A stretch of 64,000 bases of DNA from assembly GCF_009192945.1 (NCBI RefSeq), contig NZ_NSET01000014.1:1-64000 (forward strand), written 5' to 3'. Origin of the DNA: Xanthomonas maliensis (GTDB lineage Bacteria > Pseudomonadota > Gammaproteobacteria > Xanthomonadales > Xanthomonadaceae). Shown here piece after piece: positions 50,629 through 60,357 of this stretch. The stretch's first letter is position 1; each line of letters opens with the position of its first letter. The notes below the pieces were generated by a model that was not told where the DNA came from, did not search any database, and saw only the letters and a list, made by a program, of their open reading frames with translations. A program made the translations under genes and the position numbers.

Positions 50629-50651
50629 GAAATGATATAACATAACTTTTA
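50629..50651 (-). promoter_or_regulatory. Zur-box-like site of the znu operon
   Basis: An AT-rich dyad centred at 50640 agrees at 19 of 23 positions with the remembered gammaproteobacterial Zur consensus GAAATG-TTATA-N-TATAA-CATTTC. It begins gaaatgatata and is followed by acataac and a T run. It is an island of AT-rich DNA in GC-rich surroundings and probably overlaps the znu promoter, which would make the whole operon zinc-repressed. Confidence 0.7.
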
Positions 50652-51143
50652 AGCGTGTGGTTAAGATCGTTCGTCGCTGGGGCCGGAAGGATGACGTGTG
50701 GCAAGGTGGCCTATGCGTTGCATCGGCCGGCGACAAGCAAGGGCAGACTTCTGGGGGACGATGACCACCCGGCGATCCGGGTGGCTGCAATGGGCTCCGC
50801 GTTCTGCACGGTGCCCATCACATGGATGAGGGGCAACGTGGTAGCGAGCTGCGCACACCACGGGAGCAGTCCACGGCCGCTTGCGACCGTGCGTGCGCAA
50901 GCGTTTCATCGATGCCTGGGTGGCCGCGTTCCCTGGTGCCAGCCCTGCATTGACCCGTCGCGGCACAGCCGGCATTACCGGCATTCGCGCAGCGTCGGGA
51001 GACACTGCGACGTGCGACGGCCGGCGTTGGCGCCTAGGCCTTGCAGTCCATGCGCTCCATCCCTGGGGGCACGGAAGCCCACGAAGGGTTGAACTGCAGT
51101 CCCGACCGCCGCTCAAGTAAACGCGGCGGCGGGCACAAGATCG
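50652..51143. other. Interval between znu promoter and mutS
   Basis: No supported gene on either strand, and no clear terminator for mutS. Open frames here are GC-driven and lack protein character. Confidence 0.45.
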
Positions 51144-53765
51144 CTACAGCAGCGATTTGAGTCGGTACAGGGCTTCCAACGCCTGCTTGGGTGTGAGTTC
51201 GTCCGGATCGAGCGCAGCCAGCGCTTCCTGCGCGGCGGACGTCGGCGCGGTGAACAACCCGAACTGCTGCGGTGCATCCAATGCCTGTGGTGCCATCTGC
51301 GCGGCATGGGTCTCGCCGCCACGCTGCTCCAATTCCGCCAATCGCCGTCGTGCCTGGTTTACCGCTGCCTTCGGCAGGCCGGCCAATGCGGCAACCTGCA
51401 GACCGAAGCTGCGGTTGGCCGGGCCGTCCTTGACTGCATGCATGAAGACCAATCGCTCGCCATGCTCGACCGCATCCAGATGCACGTTGGCGATGCCGCT
51501 GCTCCCGCCGCCATGCGACTCATCGGCCAGCGCCGTCAGCTCGAAATAATGGGTGGCGAACAGCGTGTAGCAGCGGTTGCTGTGCGCCAGGTGACGCGCG
51601 ACCGCATCGGCCAGCGCCAGGCCGTCGTAGGTCGACGTGCCGCGACCAATCTCGTCCATCAACACCAGCGATTGCGGCGTGGCGTGATGCAGGATGTAGC
51701 TGGTTTCGGCCATTTCCACCATGAAGGTGGACTGGCCGCGCGCCAGATCGTCGCCGGCGCCGATGCGGGTGAGGATGCGATCGATCGGGCCGATCACCGC
51801 GCGGCGTGCCGGTACGTAGCTGCCGATATGCGCCAGCAGCACGATCAAGGCGTTCTGCCGCATATAAGTCGATTTACCGCCCATGTTGGGGCCGGTGATC
51901 ACCAGCATGCGGCGGTCTGGATGCAGGTCCAGGTCGTTGGGCTCGAACGGTTGCTCGCGCACGGCTTCGACCACCGGATGACGGCCGCGTTCGATGCGCA
52001 AGCAGGCACCGGTCTCCAGCTCTGGCTGGGTCCAGTCCAAGGCCTGCGCGCGCTCGGCGAAGCCGGCCAGTACATCCAGTTCGCTGAGTGCGGCGGCGGC
52101 GCGCTTGAGCGGTTCCAGGTGTTCGCCCAAGGTGTCCAGCAGCCCTTCGTAGAGCAGCTTTTCGCGCGACAGCGCGCGCTCGCGCGCCGACAGCACCTTA
52201 TCTTCGAAGTTCTTCAGTTCTTCGGTGATGTAGCGCTCGGCATTGGTCAGGGTCTGGCGCCGGCTGTAATGCACCGGTGCCTTGTCGGCCTGGCCCTTGC
52301 TGATCTCGATGTAGTAACCGTGCACGCGGTTGTAGCCCACCTTCAGCGTGGCGATGCCGCTGCTGGCGCGCTCGCGCGCTTCCAGATCGACCAGGAACTG
52401 GTCGGCATTGGTGCTGAGCCGGCGCAGTTCGTCCAGCTCGGCATCGTAGTCGGCGGCGATGACGCCGCCGTCGCTGAGCTTGAGCGGCGGCTGTTCGGCG
52501 ATCGCCGAGGCCAGCAGGTGCGCCATTTCGTCATGCTGGCCCAGTTCGGCGGCCAGGGTCGCCAGCCGCGGCGAATCCAGCGGCTGCAGGATCGCGCGCA
52601 CCGCCGGCAGCAGACCCAGGCCATCGCGCAGCGTCGAGAAGTCGCGCGGCCGCGCCGAGCGCAGCGCCACCCGGGTGAGGATGCGCTCCAGATCGCCGAG
52701 CGCGCGGAATGCCTCGCGCAGGTCGGCCTCGGCGCCGCGATCGATCAGCGTGCCGACCGCGTGGTGGCGATGCACCAACACCTCGCGCAGCCGCAGTGGG
52801 CGATGCAGCCAGCGCCGCAGCAGGCGACCGCCCATGGGCGTGACCGTGCTGTCCAGCACGCCGAGCAAGGTATTGCGGGTATCGCCGTCGACGCGCGTAT
52901 CCAGTTCCAGATGGCGGCGGGTGGCGGCGTTCATTGCAATCGCCTCGCCGGCTACTTCCATCGCGATCGAGGTCAGATGCGGCAGCCGCTGCTTCTGGGT
53001 TTCCTCGACATAGCCCAGCAGCGCGCCGGCCGCGGCGGTGGCGCAGGGCTTGTCGTCGATACCGAAGCCGGTGAGATCGTGCAGTTTGAAGAAGGCCAGC
53101 AATTGGCGACGGCCGCTGTCGGCATCGAACAACCACGGTGGCCGCCGGCGCACGCCGCTGCGGCCGCGCAGGAACTCCGGCCAGTTGTCTTCGTCGGGAA
53201 CCAGCAACTCGGCCGGCTCCAGTCGCGCCAGCTCGGCTTCCAGCGCGTCGGCGCTATCGACCTCGTTGACCAGAAAACGGCCGCCGGCCAGGTCCGCCCA
53301 GGCCAGGCCGTAGCCTTGCTTGCTGCGCGCGATCGCCATCAGCAAGGTGTCGCGGCGTTCGTCCAGCAAGGCTTCGTCGGTGACGGTGCCCGGCGTGACG
53401 ATGCGCACCACCTTGCGCTCGACCAGGCCCTTGGCCAGCGCCGGGTCGCCGATCTGCTCGCAGATCGCCACCGACTCGCCCAGCGCTACCAGCCGCGCCA
53501 GATAGCCTTCGTAGGCATGCACCGGCACCCCGGCCATCGGGATCGGCGCACCACCGGAGCTGCCGCGTTGCGTCAGGGTGATATCCAACAACCGCGCTGC
53601 CTTGCGCGCGTCGTCGTAGAACAGCTCGTAGAAATCGCCCATGCGGAAAAACAGCAGCAAGTCCGGGTAGTCGGCCTTGGCGGCGAAGAATTGCTTCATC
53701 AGGGGCGTGTGCTCGACGGCGCCCGTGCTGGGTTTGGAGCTGTCTTTGATGTTGGAGCTTTGCAA
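51144..53765 (-). CDS. mutS: DNA mismatch repair protein MutS
   Basis: About 873 residues if translation starts at the TTG at 53765, giving a short leader before [30 protein letters not shown]. The mismatch-reading Phe-X-Glu (DFYE) is in this stretch. The first in-frame ATG (53699) would remove the leader that MutS proteins normally have, so a non-ATG start is preferred. Core, clamp and ATPase domains are complete: Walker [40 protein letters not shown]. The C-terminal helix-turn-helix/dimerisation segment is present. It recognises mismatches and recruits MutL. Confidence 0.96.
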   Translation of the reverse strand: MQSSNIKDSSKPSTGAVEHTPLMKQFFAAKADYPDLLLFFRMGDFYELFYDDARKAARLLDITLTQRGSSGGAPIPMAGVPVHAYEGYLARLVALGESVAICEQIGDPALAKGLVERKVVRIVTPGTVTDEALLDERRDTLLMAIARSKQGYGLAWADLAGGRFLVNEVDSADALEAELARLEPAELLVPDEDNWPEFLRGRSGVRRRPPWLFDADSGRRQLLAFFKLHDLTGFGIDDKPCATAAAGALLGYVEETQKQRLPHLTSIAMEVAGEAIAMNAATRRHLELDTRVDGDTRNTLLGVLDSTVTPMGGRLLRRWLHRPLRLREVLVHRHHAVGTLIDRGAEADLREAFRALGDLERILTRVALRSARPRDFSTLRDGLGLLPAVRAILQPLDSPRLATLAAELGQHDEMAHLLASAIAEQPPLKLSDGGVIAADYDAELDELRRLSTNADQFLVDLEARERASSGIATLKVGYNRVHGYYIEISKGQADKAPVHYSRRQTLTNAERYITEELKNFEDKVLSARERALSREKLLYEGLLDTLGEHLEPLKRAAAALSELDVLAGFAERAQALDWTQPELETGACLRIERGRHPVVEAVREQPFEPNDLDLHPDRRMLVITGPNMGGKSTYMRQNALIVLLAHIGSYVPARRAVIGPIDRILTRIGAGDDLARGQSTFMVEMAETSYILHHATPQSLVLMDEIGRGTSTYDGLALADAVARHLAHSNRCYTLFATHYFELTALADESHGGGSSGIANVHLDAVEHGERLVFMHAVKDGPANRSFGLQVAALAGLPKAAVNQARRRLAELEQRGGETHAAQMAPQALDAPQQFGLFTAPTSAAQEALAALDPDELTPKQALEALYRLKSLL

Positions 53766-54872
53766 GAAGGTCTTCCAGAATCGGGGGCGAGTTGGCGCGA
53801 AAACGATGGGGTAGCGAATCGTGCAATGGCTGCTGCAATGGCGGTCCGCACATGTCGGCGCTGCGGCGGCCACGGACGCATCTGCCTGCGGGAGACAAGT
53901 TTAGCCGAGTAGCCGCCACATGCTGGAATCTCGCCGGCTGGTCGGCACGCGCCGACCTGGTGCTGGCCAAGGTGGTTGTGGTCGGTTCACGCGCCTGGCC
54001 TGCACTCATGCGCTCATGGACCCGGTCGGCGGCTTGGGGCGGCAGGTACCGTCCGGACCTCCGGACGTCGTTCGATGGCTGATGAAGCTGCGCGCCTTCG
54101 CCGCTGCAGTGTGCGATAGCCAGCAACGCGATGCTCGCCACGGGTTTACACAGGGTGCGCCCAGCCTCATGACAGCGTGCGATCTGCCCTGCTTGGAAGG
54201 TCGGAACCAGGCATGGGTGGAGTGGTGACTGATGCGCTCAGCGGTTCGCTGGCGGGAGGGGGCGCAGGTGATGCTGCTGGTGAAGCACCGCGCTCGGCTC
54301 ACTCTCCGGGCCTAATGGGACGCGTCGTCGCCGCAATGTGTCGCCTCTATCGCCCAGCAAAAGCGGCCGCCTATGTTTTACGCCAAGGGAGCTTGGCACG
54401 CTCGCGCCACCCAACCATGGGACGAAAAGCGCGATGGCGATGTTCCGGATCTGGATGCAGGCGATAGGCGTCGTTCCCATCGACGGTGGCTTGCGCGTGA
54501 TCGGGGGCGATATCCATCGAGAGTGGATTGACGAGCTGCGCGGCTGGCTGAGGCCGGGCCGGCGAAGCGGTCCGCTCGCAGTGCCAGCGGTGCAGGTCTG
54601 CCGAATCGATCGCAAGCGACTGCCGCGAAACGCGATTTCGCTTTGGTGCTTTCTGTGGTGGCGACCGCACGCGCGATGCTGAGTCGATCAGCAGTCGCAT
54701 AACAAGCGAGAATGCTTGCCAGCCATCACAGCACTGGCGGAACGGGGGGATGCCGAACCACTTTTTTATGAATAAATGAATATTTTGCAATCGTTTTGTA
54801 ACAGCCGTGCCCGTGCGCATCGTCGGCGCGCGCGTCGCTATGCCGAATTTCATAAGAAAGGTTGCATTGACG
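53766..54872. other. Interval between mutS and the tryptophan cluster
   Basis: About 1.1 kb without a supported gene. The left half is GC-rich. The right end (about 54720-54890) is AT-rich and probably carries the promoter of the plus-strand cluster. A palindromic hairpin lies at 54050-54067 (cgtccgga, two-base loop, tccggacg); its role is unknown. Confidence 0.45.
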
Positions 54873-54876
54873 ATGA

Positions 54877-55155
54877 TTGAAATTCAATCCGCAATGCCGC
54901 TGCTTCGATAACGAAAAACATCTGGTGTTTATCGTCGCGCTGCCAGAGGCTTGTGCAGCAATCAGGCATGCCGGTGTCATCGATCGTTATGTGGTTGCAC
55001 TTCAGCTGCCGATGGAATTCGAGCGGCACTGTCGATCGATGGGAGCGCCTCGCCGCCGTGGTGTCGCCCAGCCTGGGCCGGAGTCGGTTGCCCCGCCATG
55101 CGCAGATGCTTGCGCGTCTTTCAAGCCCATTCCAGAGGCGATAATTCGATGTTGA
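54877..55155 (+). CDS. Possible 92-residue leader gene of the cluster
   Basis: An open frame with TTG start at 54877 ends seven bases inside the VOC gene start (stop 55153-55155), so it could be coupled to it. Its N-terminal half is protein-like (CRCFDNEKHLVFIVALPEAC, then RYVVALQLPMEFE) and has six cysteines overall; the C-terminal third is Pro/Ala-rich. An AAAGG at 54857-54861 is too far from the TTG but is nearer an out-of-frame ATG at 54873 that would encode only 12 residues. I recognise no family. It may be a real small gene, a leader, or chance. Confidence 0.35.
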   Translation: MKFNPQCRCFDNEKHLVFIVALPEACAAIRHAGVIDRYVVALQLPMEFERHCRSMGAPRRRGVAQPGPESVAPPCADACASFKPIPEAIIRC

Positions 55156-55676
55156 AGAAACTGCATCACGTAGGGTATCGCTGCAGGGATGCCAGCGAGA
55201 CCGTTGCGTTCTACACCGAGGTTATCGGTTTGAAGTTTGCTGCAGCCATGATCGACCACGTGCCGTCGAGCGGGGTGCGGCCGCTCAATAACAATATTTT
55301 CTTCGAGATGGAAGACGGCAGTTACATCTGCTTCTTCGACATCCTGGGCAGCAACGATGCGATGGTGCCGGTTGCAGAGGACTGGGCCCAGCATCTCGCG
55401 CTGGAAGTGAGCGACGAGGCGCGTGCGGAGCTGATCGCATCCCGATTGCGTGCGCATGGCACTCAGGTCGAAGGTCCAGTGATTCACGACGTGGCCGGTG
55501 ACGGATCTCATGCCGAGCTTGCGCGTTCCTGGTACTTCCAGGATCCCAATGGGCACCGGCTGGAATTGCTGGTGAAGCCGGCGATCGCACAGACTGCGAT
55601 CTGGAACGACTTGCAGAAGAATGCCTTCGCCAATCTTGCCAGGTGGGACCGGTTGAAGAAGAGCGCCGCCGCGTGA
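55149..55676 (+). CDS. VOC-family metal-dependent protein
   Basis: A 175-residue vicinal-oxygen-chelate (glyoxalase/dioxygenase fold) protein. The two beta-alpha-beta repeats begin LKKLHHVGYRCRDASETVAFYTEVIGL and, after WAQHLALEVSD, end with the acidic ligand in GHRLELLV. Metal-ligand candidates are His in HHVGY, His in WAQHL and Glu in RLELL, consistent with a metal-binding enzyme. VOC members include ring-cleaving dioxygenases, isomerases and resistance proteins; the reaction cannot be read from sequence. It is the first clear gene of the cluster, 72 bases before the TDO-like gene. Confidence 0.85.
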   Translation: MLKKLHHVGYRCRDASETVAFYTEVIGLKFAAAMIDHVPSSGVRPLNNNIFFEMEDGSYICFFDILGSNDAMVPVAEDWAQHLALEVSDEARAELIASRLRAHGTQVEGPVIHDVAGDGSHAELARSWYFQDPNGHRLELLVKPAIAQTAIWNDLQKNAFANLARWDRLKKSAAA

Positions 55677-55748
55677 TCGCTCTGTCTGTACTCGGCCGTC
55701 AGCAATCGCCTATGGGCACATCGCCATGCGGATGACTGGGAGCGCAGC

Positions 55749-56846
55749 GTGAAAGCAATGAACTACTGGGATTACATCAAGGTCGAGCAATTGCTGGCGC
55801 TGCAGGGAGGGCTGGGCGACGATGAGGCGGCCATCGGAAACGACGAGGCGCTGTTCATCGTCGTTCACCAGATCTACGAATTGTGGTTCAAGTTGATTCT
55901 GCGCGAACTCGAGTTGACGCGCGATTTGCTGCAAGAAATGCAGCCCGAAGATAGGCGTATCGTCGCCGCCATTCGTTCGCTGCGGCGTGCAACGGCAGCC
56001 TTCGAGCAGGCAAATCTGCATTTCAAGCTGATGGAGACCATGACGGCACGCGACTTCCTGGAGTTCCGCGGACGCCTGGCTCCTGCTAGCGGCTTTCAGT
56101 CCGCGCAACTGCGCGAGATCGAGATACTAATGGGGCTGGAGGATGCAGACCGTATCGCGACCGGGCAGGGCTGCTCGTTCAAGGAGGCGCTCAGATTGCC
56201 GGATGGCGGGCTTTCGGCCTCGGCGCGTCGTGTGGAGGCGCGGATCGCCAGTGGCCCCAGCCTCAAGCAGAGCCTGTATGCATGGTTGGTACGTCTGCCG
56301 ATCGGTGGCTCGACCGCTCCGGGGGCGGCCGAGCGGTTCGCGCAGGATTACCTCGATGCATTGCATGCCGAGAGCCGCTGGCGCCTGAAGATCGCGCAGG
56401 ATAATGGCCTGTCGCCGCGCGCCATCGAGCAGCAACGTTCGCGGTTGGCACTTGAAGATGCAAATGCAGCGGCCTTTCTGCGTGCAGAGGAAGACCCGCA
56501 GGCGTCTGCGTACGAGCGTCTGCAGCGTCGTGCGGTGCGTACGGCGATGATCTTCGTTGAAAGTTATCGTGAGCTGCCGCAGATGGCTTGGCCGTGCGAG
56601 CTGCTGGAAGCTGTGATCGAGCTCGAGCAGGCCATGCTGATCTGGCGTCAGCGTCATGCGCGGATGGTGGAGCGGTTCATCGGTCATCGGGCCGGCACCG
56701 GTGGATCGCCTGGGGTTGCGTATCTGGATCAGACCGCACTGCAGTACCGTGTGTTTTCCGATCTGTGGACGGTGCGTTCGCTGCTGCTGCGTAAAGACAG
56801 CCTGCCGTCGTTGCGTGCCGTCCGGCGTGACGAGGAGCTCGCCTGA
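55749..56846 (+). CDS. Tryptophan 2,3-dioxygenase-family heme enzyme
   Basis: A 365-residue member of the TDO superfamily (GTG at 55749 with GGGAG at good spacing; ATG at 55758 in frame). Diagnostic segments: NDEALFIVVHQIYELWFKLI with the active-site histidine, SGFQSAQLREIEILMG, and WRQRHARMVERFIGHRAGTGGS with the likely heme-ligand histidine and substrate loop. Ordinary bacterial TDO is about 280-300 residues; this one has roughly 70 extra, mostly in the middle (about 135-260). It may open the indole ring of tryptophan or a derivative, or oxidise it otherwise, as some secondary-metabolism TDO-family enzymes do. The stop overlaps the FAD gene start (TGATG). Confidence 0.9.
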   Translation: MKAMNYWDYIKVEQLLALQGGLGDDEAAIGNDEALFIVVHQIYELWFKLILRELELTRDLLQEMQPEDRRIVAAIRSLRRATAAFEQANLHFKLMETMTARDFLEFRGRLAPASGFQSAQLREIEILMGLEDADRIATGQGCSFKEALRLPDGGLSASARRVEARIASGPSLKQSLYAWLVRLPIGGSTAPGAAERFAQDYLDALHAESRWRLKIAQDNGLSPRAIEQQRSRLALEDANAAAFLRAEEDPQASAYERLQRRAVRTAMIFVESYRELPQMAWPCELLEAVIELEQAMLIWRQRHARMVERFIGHRAGTGGSPGVAYLDQTALQYRVFSDLWTVRSLLLRKDSLPSLRAVRRDEELA

Positions 56847-58297
56847 TGAGAGGCAAGCATGTTGCGGTGCTGGGTGGCAGTATCGCCGGATTGATGAGTG
56901 CGCTGGCGTTTGCGCGCGGTGGTGCAAGGGTGACCCTGATCGAGCGGGACACGGTCGACACACTGCCTTCCACGGGTGCCATCGATGGTGTGTCGGTCAA
57001 CCACTGGTGGCGCAAGGGGGTGCCGCATGCCAGACATACGCACGCGCTCGCTGCGCTCGGGCGAAAAACGTTGCGGGAACGCGCGATGGACGTGTGGACG
57101 GCATTGGTCGCCGCAGGGGCCATCGAGATGCCGTTCGGCGCACAGTTGCAAGATGCCACCGCCACGTCGCGCTGCGACGATCCGGATCTGTTCGGGTTGT
57201 CGGTGCGTCGTTCCTTCGTCGAAACAGTGTTGCGGCCGATCGTGCAGGCCGAGCCGAATGTCACCTTGCTGACGCAGACCCCGGTGGACGGGCTGCTTCT
57301 CGGTGGTGATGGGATTGCGATAGTGCAGGGCGTGCAGACCGTCCATGGCGAGATCCGTGCCGACCTGACCATTGATGCGCTTGGTCGTGGCTCGGCGCTC
57401 TGCAGATGGTTGCGCGCGGCCGGCGCAGCCGTACCCGCAGAAATCGTTGAGAATTGCGGATTGGCCTACTATAGCCGCTGGTACCGTCTGCTGCGTCGGC
57501 CGGCGGCTCGACTCGATGCGGGGTTCTCCGCGGGCGGCTATGCCGCCGCAAGCGGCTGCATCGTCTGTCCTGCGGACAATGGCTATGCATCGGTCACCTT
57601 GATGGTGCCGCAGGGCGACAAGGCGCTGCATGCTTTCGACGATCCTGCACTGTTCACCGCTGCGGCGCGGCAGCACTCCGGCATTGCCGCGTGGCTGCAG
57701 TCTGGCGTCTGCGAGCCGGTATCGGACGTGTTGCGCTGGCCCGTATGCGAGAACCGCTTCCGGCACTTCGTGGTGGATGGACAGCCTGTTGTCGTGGGCG
57801 TGGTCGCTGTTGGCGATGCCTTGTGCATCACCAATCCCACCTATACCCGCGGCATGTCGCTGGCGATGCGTCATGCGTTCGCACTTGCCGATCTGGCGCA
57901 GCATGACGGTCTGGACGACCCGTATCGCCTGGCAGTGCAGGCCGATTCCCTCGCGCAACGGTGGGTGCTGCCGTGGCATGAAGACAGTGTCCTGCAGGAC
58001 CGCGCGCGCGGCGCGCTGTGGGCCGGGACGGCGACCCACGTTCTGCCGCATGACGAGATCACGCTGCAGCATGTCGCCGCCGCCGCCCGTCACGACCCGG
58101 TGGTCTGGCGGGCATTGGCGCGCCGGACAGGGATGCTCGATAGGCCCGAAGCGATTTTCGCGCAGACAGATGTGCTGGAACGCGTGCGCGTGCTGCGCGG
58201 GCAGTGCATGCCGCCGCCATTACAGCCCAGCAGGGACGCGTTGCTGCAGCTCATCGCGCGCCACCGTTCCGTCCACTGCGCCCACCCGCTTGCCTGA
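56846..58297 (+). CDS. FAD-dependent oxidoreductase
   Basis: A 483-residue flavoprotein with the Rossmann dinucleotide motif at the N-terminus (VAVLGGSIAGLMSALAFARGGARVTLIER) and the second FAD segment VVGVVAVGDALCITNPTYTRGMSLAMRHA. This resembles aromatic monooxygenase/halogenase-type enzymes and geranylgeranyl-reductase-like proteins. It lacks the WxWxIP motif of tryptophan halogenases, so halogenation is not supported. Hydroxylation or oxidation of the TDO product is plausible. It is coupled to the TDO-like gene and 25 bases from the next. Confidence 0.85.
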   Translation: MRGKHVAVLGGSIAGLMSALAFARGGARVTLIERDTVDTLPSTGAIDGVSVNHWWRKGVPHARHTHALAALGRKTLRERAMDVWTALVAAGAIEMPFGAQLQDATATSRCDDPDLFGLSVRRSFVETVLRPIVQAEPNVTLLTQTPVDGLLLGGDGIAIVQGVQTVHGEIRADLTIDALGRGSALCRWLRAAGAAVPAEIVENCGLAYYSRWYRLLRRPAARLDAGFSAGGYAAASGCIVCPADNGYASVTLMVPQGDKALHAFDDPALFTAAARQHSGIAAWLQSGVCEPVSDVLRWPVCENRFRHFVVDGQPVVVGVVAVGDALCITNPTYTRGMSLAMRHAFALADLAQHDGLDDPYRLAVQADSLAQRWVLPWHEDSVLQDRARGALWAGTATHVLPHDEITLQHVAAAARHDPVVWRALARRTGMLDRPEAIFAQTDVLERVRVLRGQCMPPPLQPSRDALLQLIARHRSVHCAHPLA

Positions 58298-58322
58298 TTA
58301 TCTGGATGATCTGGAGCCCTTC

Positions 58323-59558
58323 ATGCAGCAAACAGCCTGGGGATTGGACAGTCGTCCAAGCCCATTTCGAAAGCATTATGCGCTTGATCCCGCCGTGCGC
58401 TGTCTCAATCACGGCATGTTGGGTGCCTGTCCTCTCGTGGTCCTGCAGCAACAGGCAGCGCTCCGCGAGCGCATGGAGCGTCAACCAGCAGCGTTTGTCC
58501 TGCGCGAACTCCCCGCGCTGCTGGACGATGCTCGCCACGCATTGTGCGAGGCGGTCGGCGCCGGTCCGGCGGATCTGGTCCTCGTGCCCAATGTCACCAG
58601 CGCATTGAGCGCCGTGTTGCGCTCGCTCGTCTTCGTGCCGGGCGACGAAATCCTCACCACCAATCACGCCTATCTGTCCTGTGCCAATCTGCTCGACTTC
58701 ATTGCGCAGTCCACTGGTGCGGTGATTGTAGTCGCCACCGTGCAGGTGCCGGTCAGCGGTCCCGATGCGGTCATCGACACCGTGCTCGATCGTGTCACTG
58801 CGCGGACCCGATTGGCCGTGCTGGATCATGTCACCAGCCCGACCGCCATCGTGTTCCCGATCGCGGCGTTGGTGCAGCGGCTGGACGCGATGGGGGTCGA
58901 TACGCTGGTGGACGGTGCGCATGCGCCGGGCATGCTGGCGCTGGACCTGCACGCCATTGGCGCTGCGTACTACGCGGGGGATTGTCACAAGTGGCTGTGC
59001 AGCCCGCGTGGTGCAGGCTTCCTGCACGTGCGGCGCGATCGCCAGCGTGGTCTGCATCCTGTGGTGATCAGTCGCGGCTATGGCGACACGACGACGCGCA
59101 GGGCGCGTTTGCATCTTGAGTTCGATTGGCAGGGAACAGCGGACCAGACTGCGTTGCTTTGCATCCCCGCAGCGCTGCAGTTTTTGGCTGGCCTGCTACC
59201 AGGCGGATTGGTCGCGCTTTATTTGCGCAACCATGCATTGGCCGTGCGCGCAGCGGCATGCATCGCGCAGTCGCTGCCGCTGAGGCGTGTCGCTCCCGAT
59301 GCGATGGTGGGCAGCATGGTCGCATTGCAGATGGATCGCCAGGCCCCGGCGATCACTGCCGCCGGATTGCAGGATCGGCTGTACGACGTGCATGGTATCG
59401 ATGTCGCTATTGCCGATTGGTCTCCCCCTTCCGGTCATCTGGTCCGACTATCGGCGCAGGTCTACAACACGCTGGACGAGTACGTCCAGCTGGGGCAGGC
59501 ATTGGCCGAGTGCGTTGCGGCAACACAAGGTGCGGCGACCCAAGGAGCACTGGTATGA
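58323..59558 (+). CDS. Class V PLP enzyme (isopenicillin-N-epimerase/kynureninase-like)
   Basis: A 411-residue fold-type I PLP enzyme, ATG at 58323. Features: N-terminal CLNHGMLGACP, VPNVTSALSAVLRSLVF, LDHVTSPTAIVFPI, VDGAHAPGMLALDL with the cofactor-binding Asp and His, and the PLP lysine in GDCHKWLCSPRGAGFL. This is the pattern of the isopenicillin N epimerase/cysteine desulfurase branch. Kynureninase belongs to the same superfamily, so C-C or C-S bond chemistry on a kynurenine-like intermediate is possible, but the specific reaction cannot be assigned. Its stop overlaps the SDR start (ATGA). Confidence 0.85.
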   Translation: MQQTAWGLDSRPSPFRKHYALDPAVRCLNHGMLGACPLVVLQQQAALRERMERQPAAFVLRELPALLDDARHALCEAVGAGPADLVLVPNVTSALSAVLRSLVFVPGDEILTTNHAYLSCANLLDFIAQSTGAVIVVATVQVPVSGPDAVIDTVLDRVTARTRLAVLDHVTSPTAIVFPIAALVQRLDAMGVDTLVDGAHAPGMLALDLHAIGAAYYAGDCHKWLCSPRGAGFLHVRRDRQRGLHPVVISRGYGDTTTRRARLHLEFDWQGTADQTALLCIPAALQFLAGLLPGGLVALYLRNHALAVRAAACIAQSLPLRRVAPDAMVGSMVALQMDRQAPAITAAGLQDRLYDVHGIDVAIADWSPPSGHLVRLSAQVYNTLDEYVQLGQALAECVAATQGAATQGALV

Positions 59559-60346
59559 CCATGTCCGACTTTGAGAACAGGCATGTCGTGATCACCGGCG
59601 GCGCGGGCGGGATCGGTATCGAGCTGATCAAGATCTTCGCCAGGGCAGGTTGCAAGGTGACCTTTACTTACCGGCCAGGCGAGGACAGTCGACGCCGCGC
59701 GTGCGCGCTCGTGGATGTACTCGGCACCGATCAGGTGACTGCGCGCGTTCTGGATGTCGGCGACCGCGATAGCCACGCGGATTTCATGCAGACCCTGGTC
59801 GAGCCAGTCGATATCGTCATCCATAACGCAGGTGTTGGCACCAAGACGGTGGAGCGCGCAGCCGCAAGTCATAAGGAGCAGGACGAGGCATTTTTCCGCG
59901 TCAATACGATCGGGCCATTGTGGTTGAGCGAAGACCTGATTCCTGGCATGCAGGCGCGCGGTCAGGGCAAGATTGTGTTCATGAGCTCGGTGGACGGGGG
60001 TATCACGCATTTTCCCCGCTTTCGTGCCGCCGATGGCATGAGCAAGGCCGCGGTGGCGTTTCTGGGCAGGCAACTTGCCGCCACCTATGCTTGTACCGGA
60101 ATCGATGTCTTCACTATCTGTCCGGGCGCGACCGATACGCCGATGTTCCAGGCCAGCACCTTGAACGCGCTATCGTCCGAACAGAGACGCGCGCTAGAAG
60201 CTTCGCTGCCGGGCGGGCGGTTGATCCATCCGCGTGAAATCGCCGAACTCTGTTTTTACCTGTGCCGAGATGAGGCGCGCATCTTGCGTGGCGCCGTTAT
60301 CGACGCATCGCTCGGTCTGGGCGTCTGCCCGGCCGTCATGGCATAA
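59555..60346 (+). CDS. Short-chain dehydrogenase/reductase lacking catalytic Tyr
   Basis: A 263-residue SDR. The cofactor motif TGGAGGIG, the NAG motif (HNAGVG) and the serine (FMSSVDGG) are intact, as is the C-terminal CPGATDTPM loop. The active site, normally YxxxK, reads DGMSK here: the lysine is present but the tyrosine position is Asp. Classical hydride transfer to a carbonyl needs that Tyr, so the protein may be a binding or dehydratase-like variant, or use another base. It sits between two PLP-enzyme genes with overlap or an 11-base gap. Confidence 0.9.
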   Translation: MTMSDFENRHVVITGGAGGIGIELIKIFARAGCKVTFTYRPGEDSRRRACALVDVLGTDQVTARVLDVGDRDSHADFMQTLVEPVDIVIHNAGVGTKTVERAAASHKEQDEAFFRVNTIGPLWLSEDLIPGMQARGQGKIVFMSSVDGGITHFPRFRAADGMSKAAVAFLGRQLAATYACTGIDVFTICPGATDTPMFQASTLNALSSEQRRALEASLPGGRLIHPREIAELCFYLCRDEARILRGAVIDASLGLGVCPAVMA

Positions 60347-60357
60347 GGACCGTACCT

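Noticed and set aside
51306-53912. An 868-codon plus-strand frame opposite mutS
   Set aside because: Antisense shadow; mutS on the minus strand is complete with all motifs.
56846-58297. Tryptophan halogenase as the identity of the FAD enzyme
   Set aside because: FAD motifs are present but the WxWxIP motif and halogenase lysine context are not visible.
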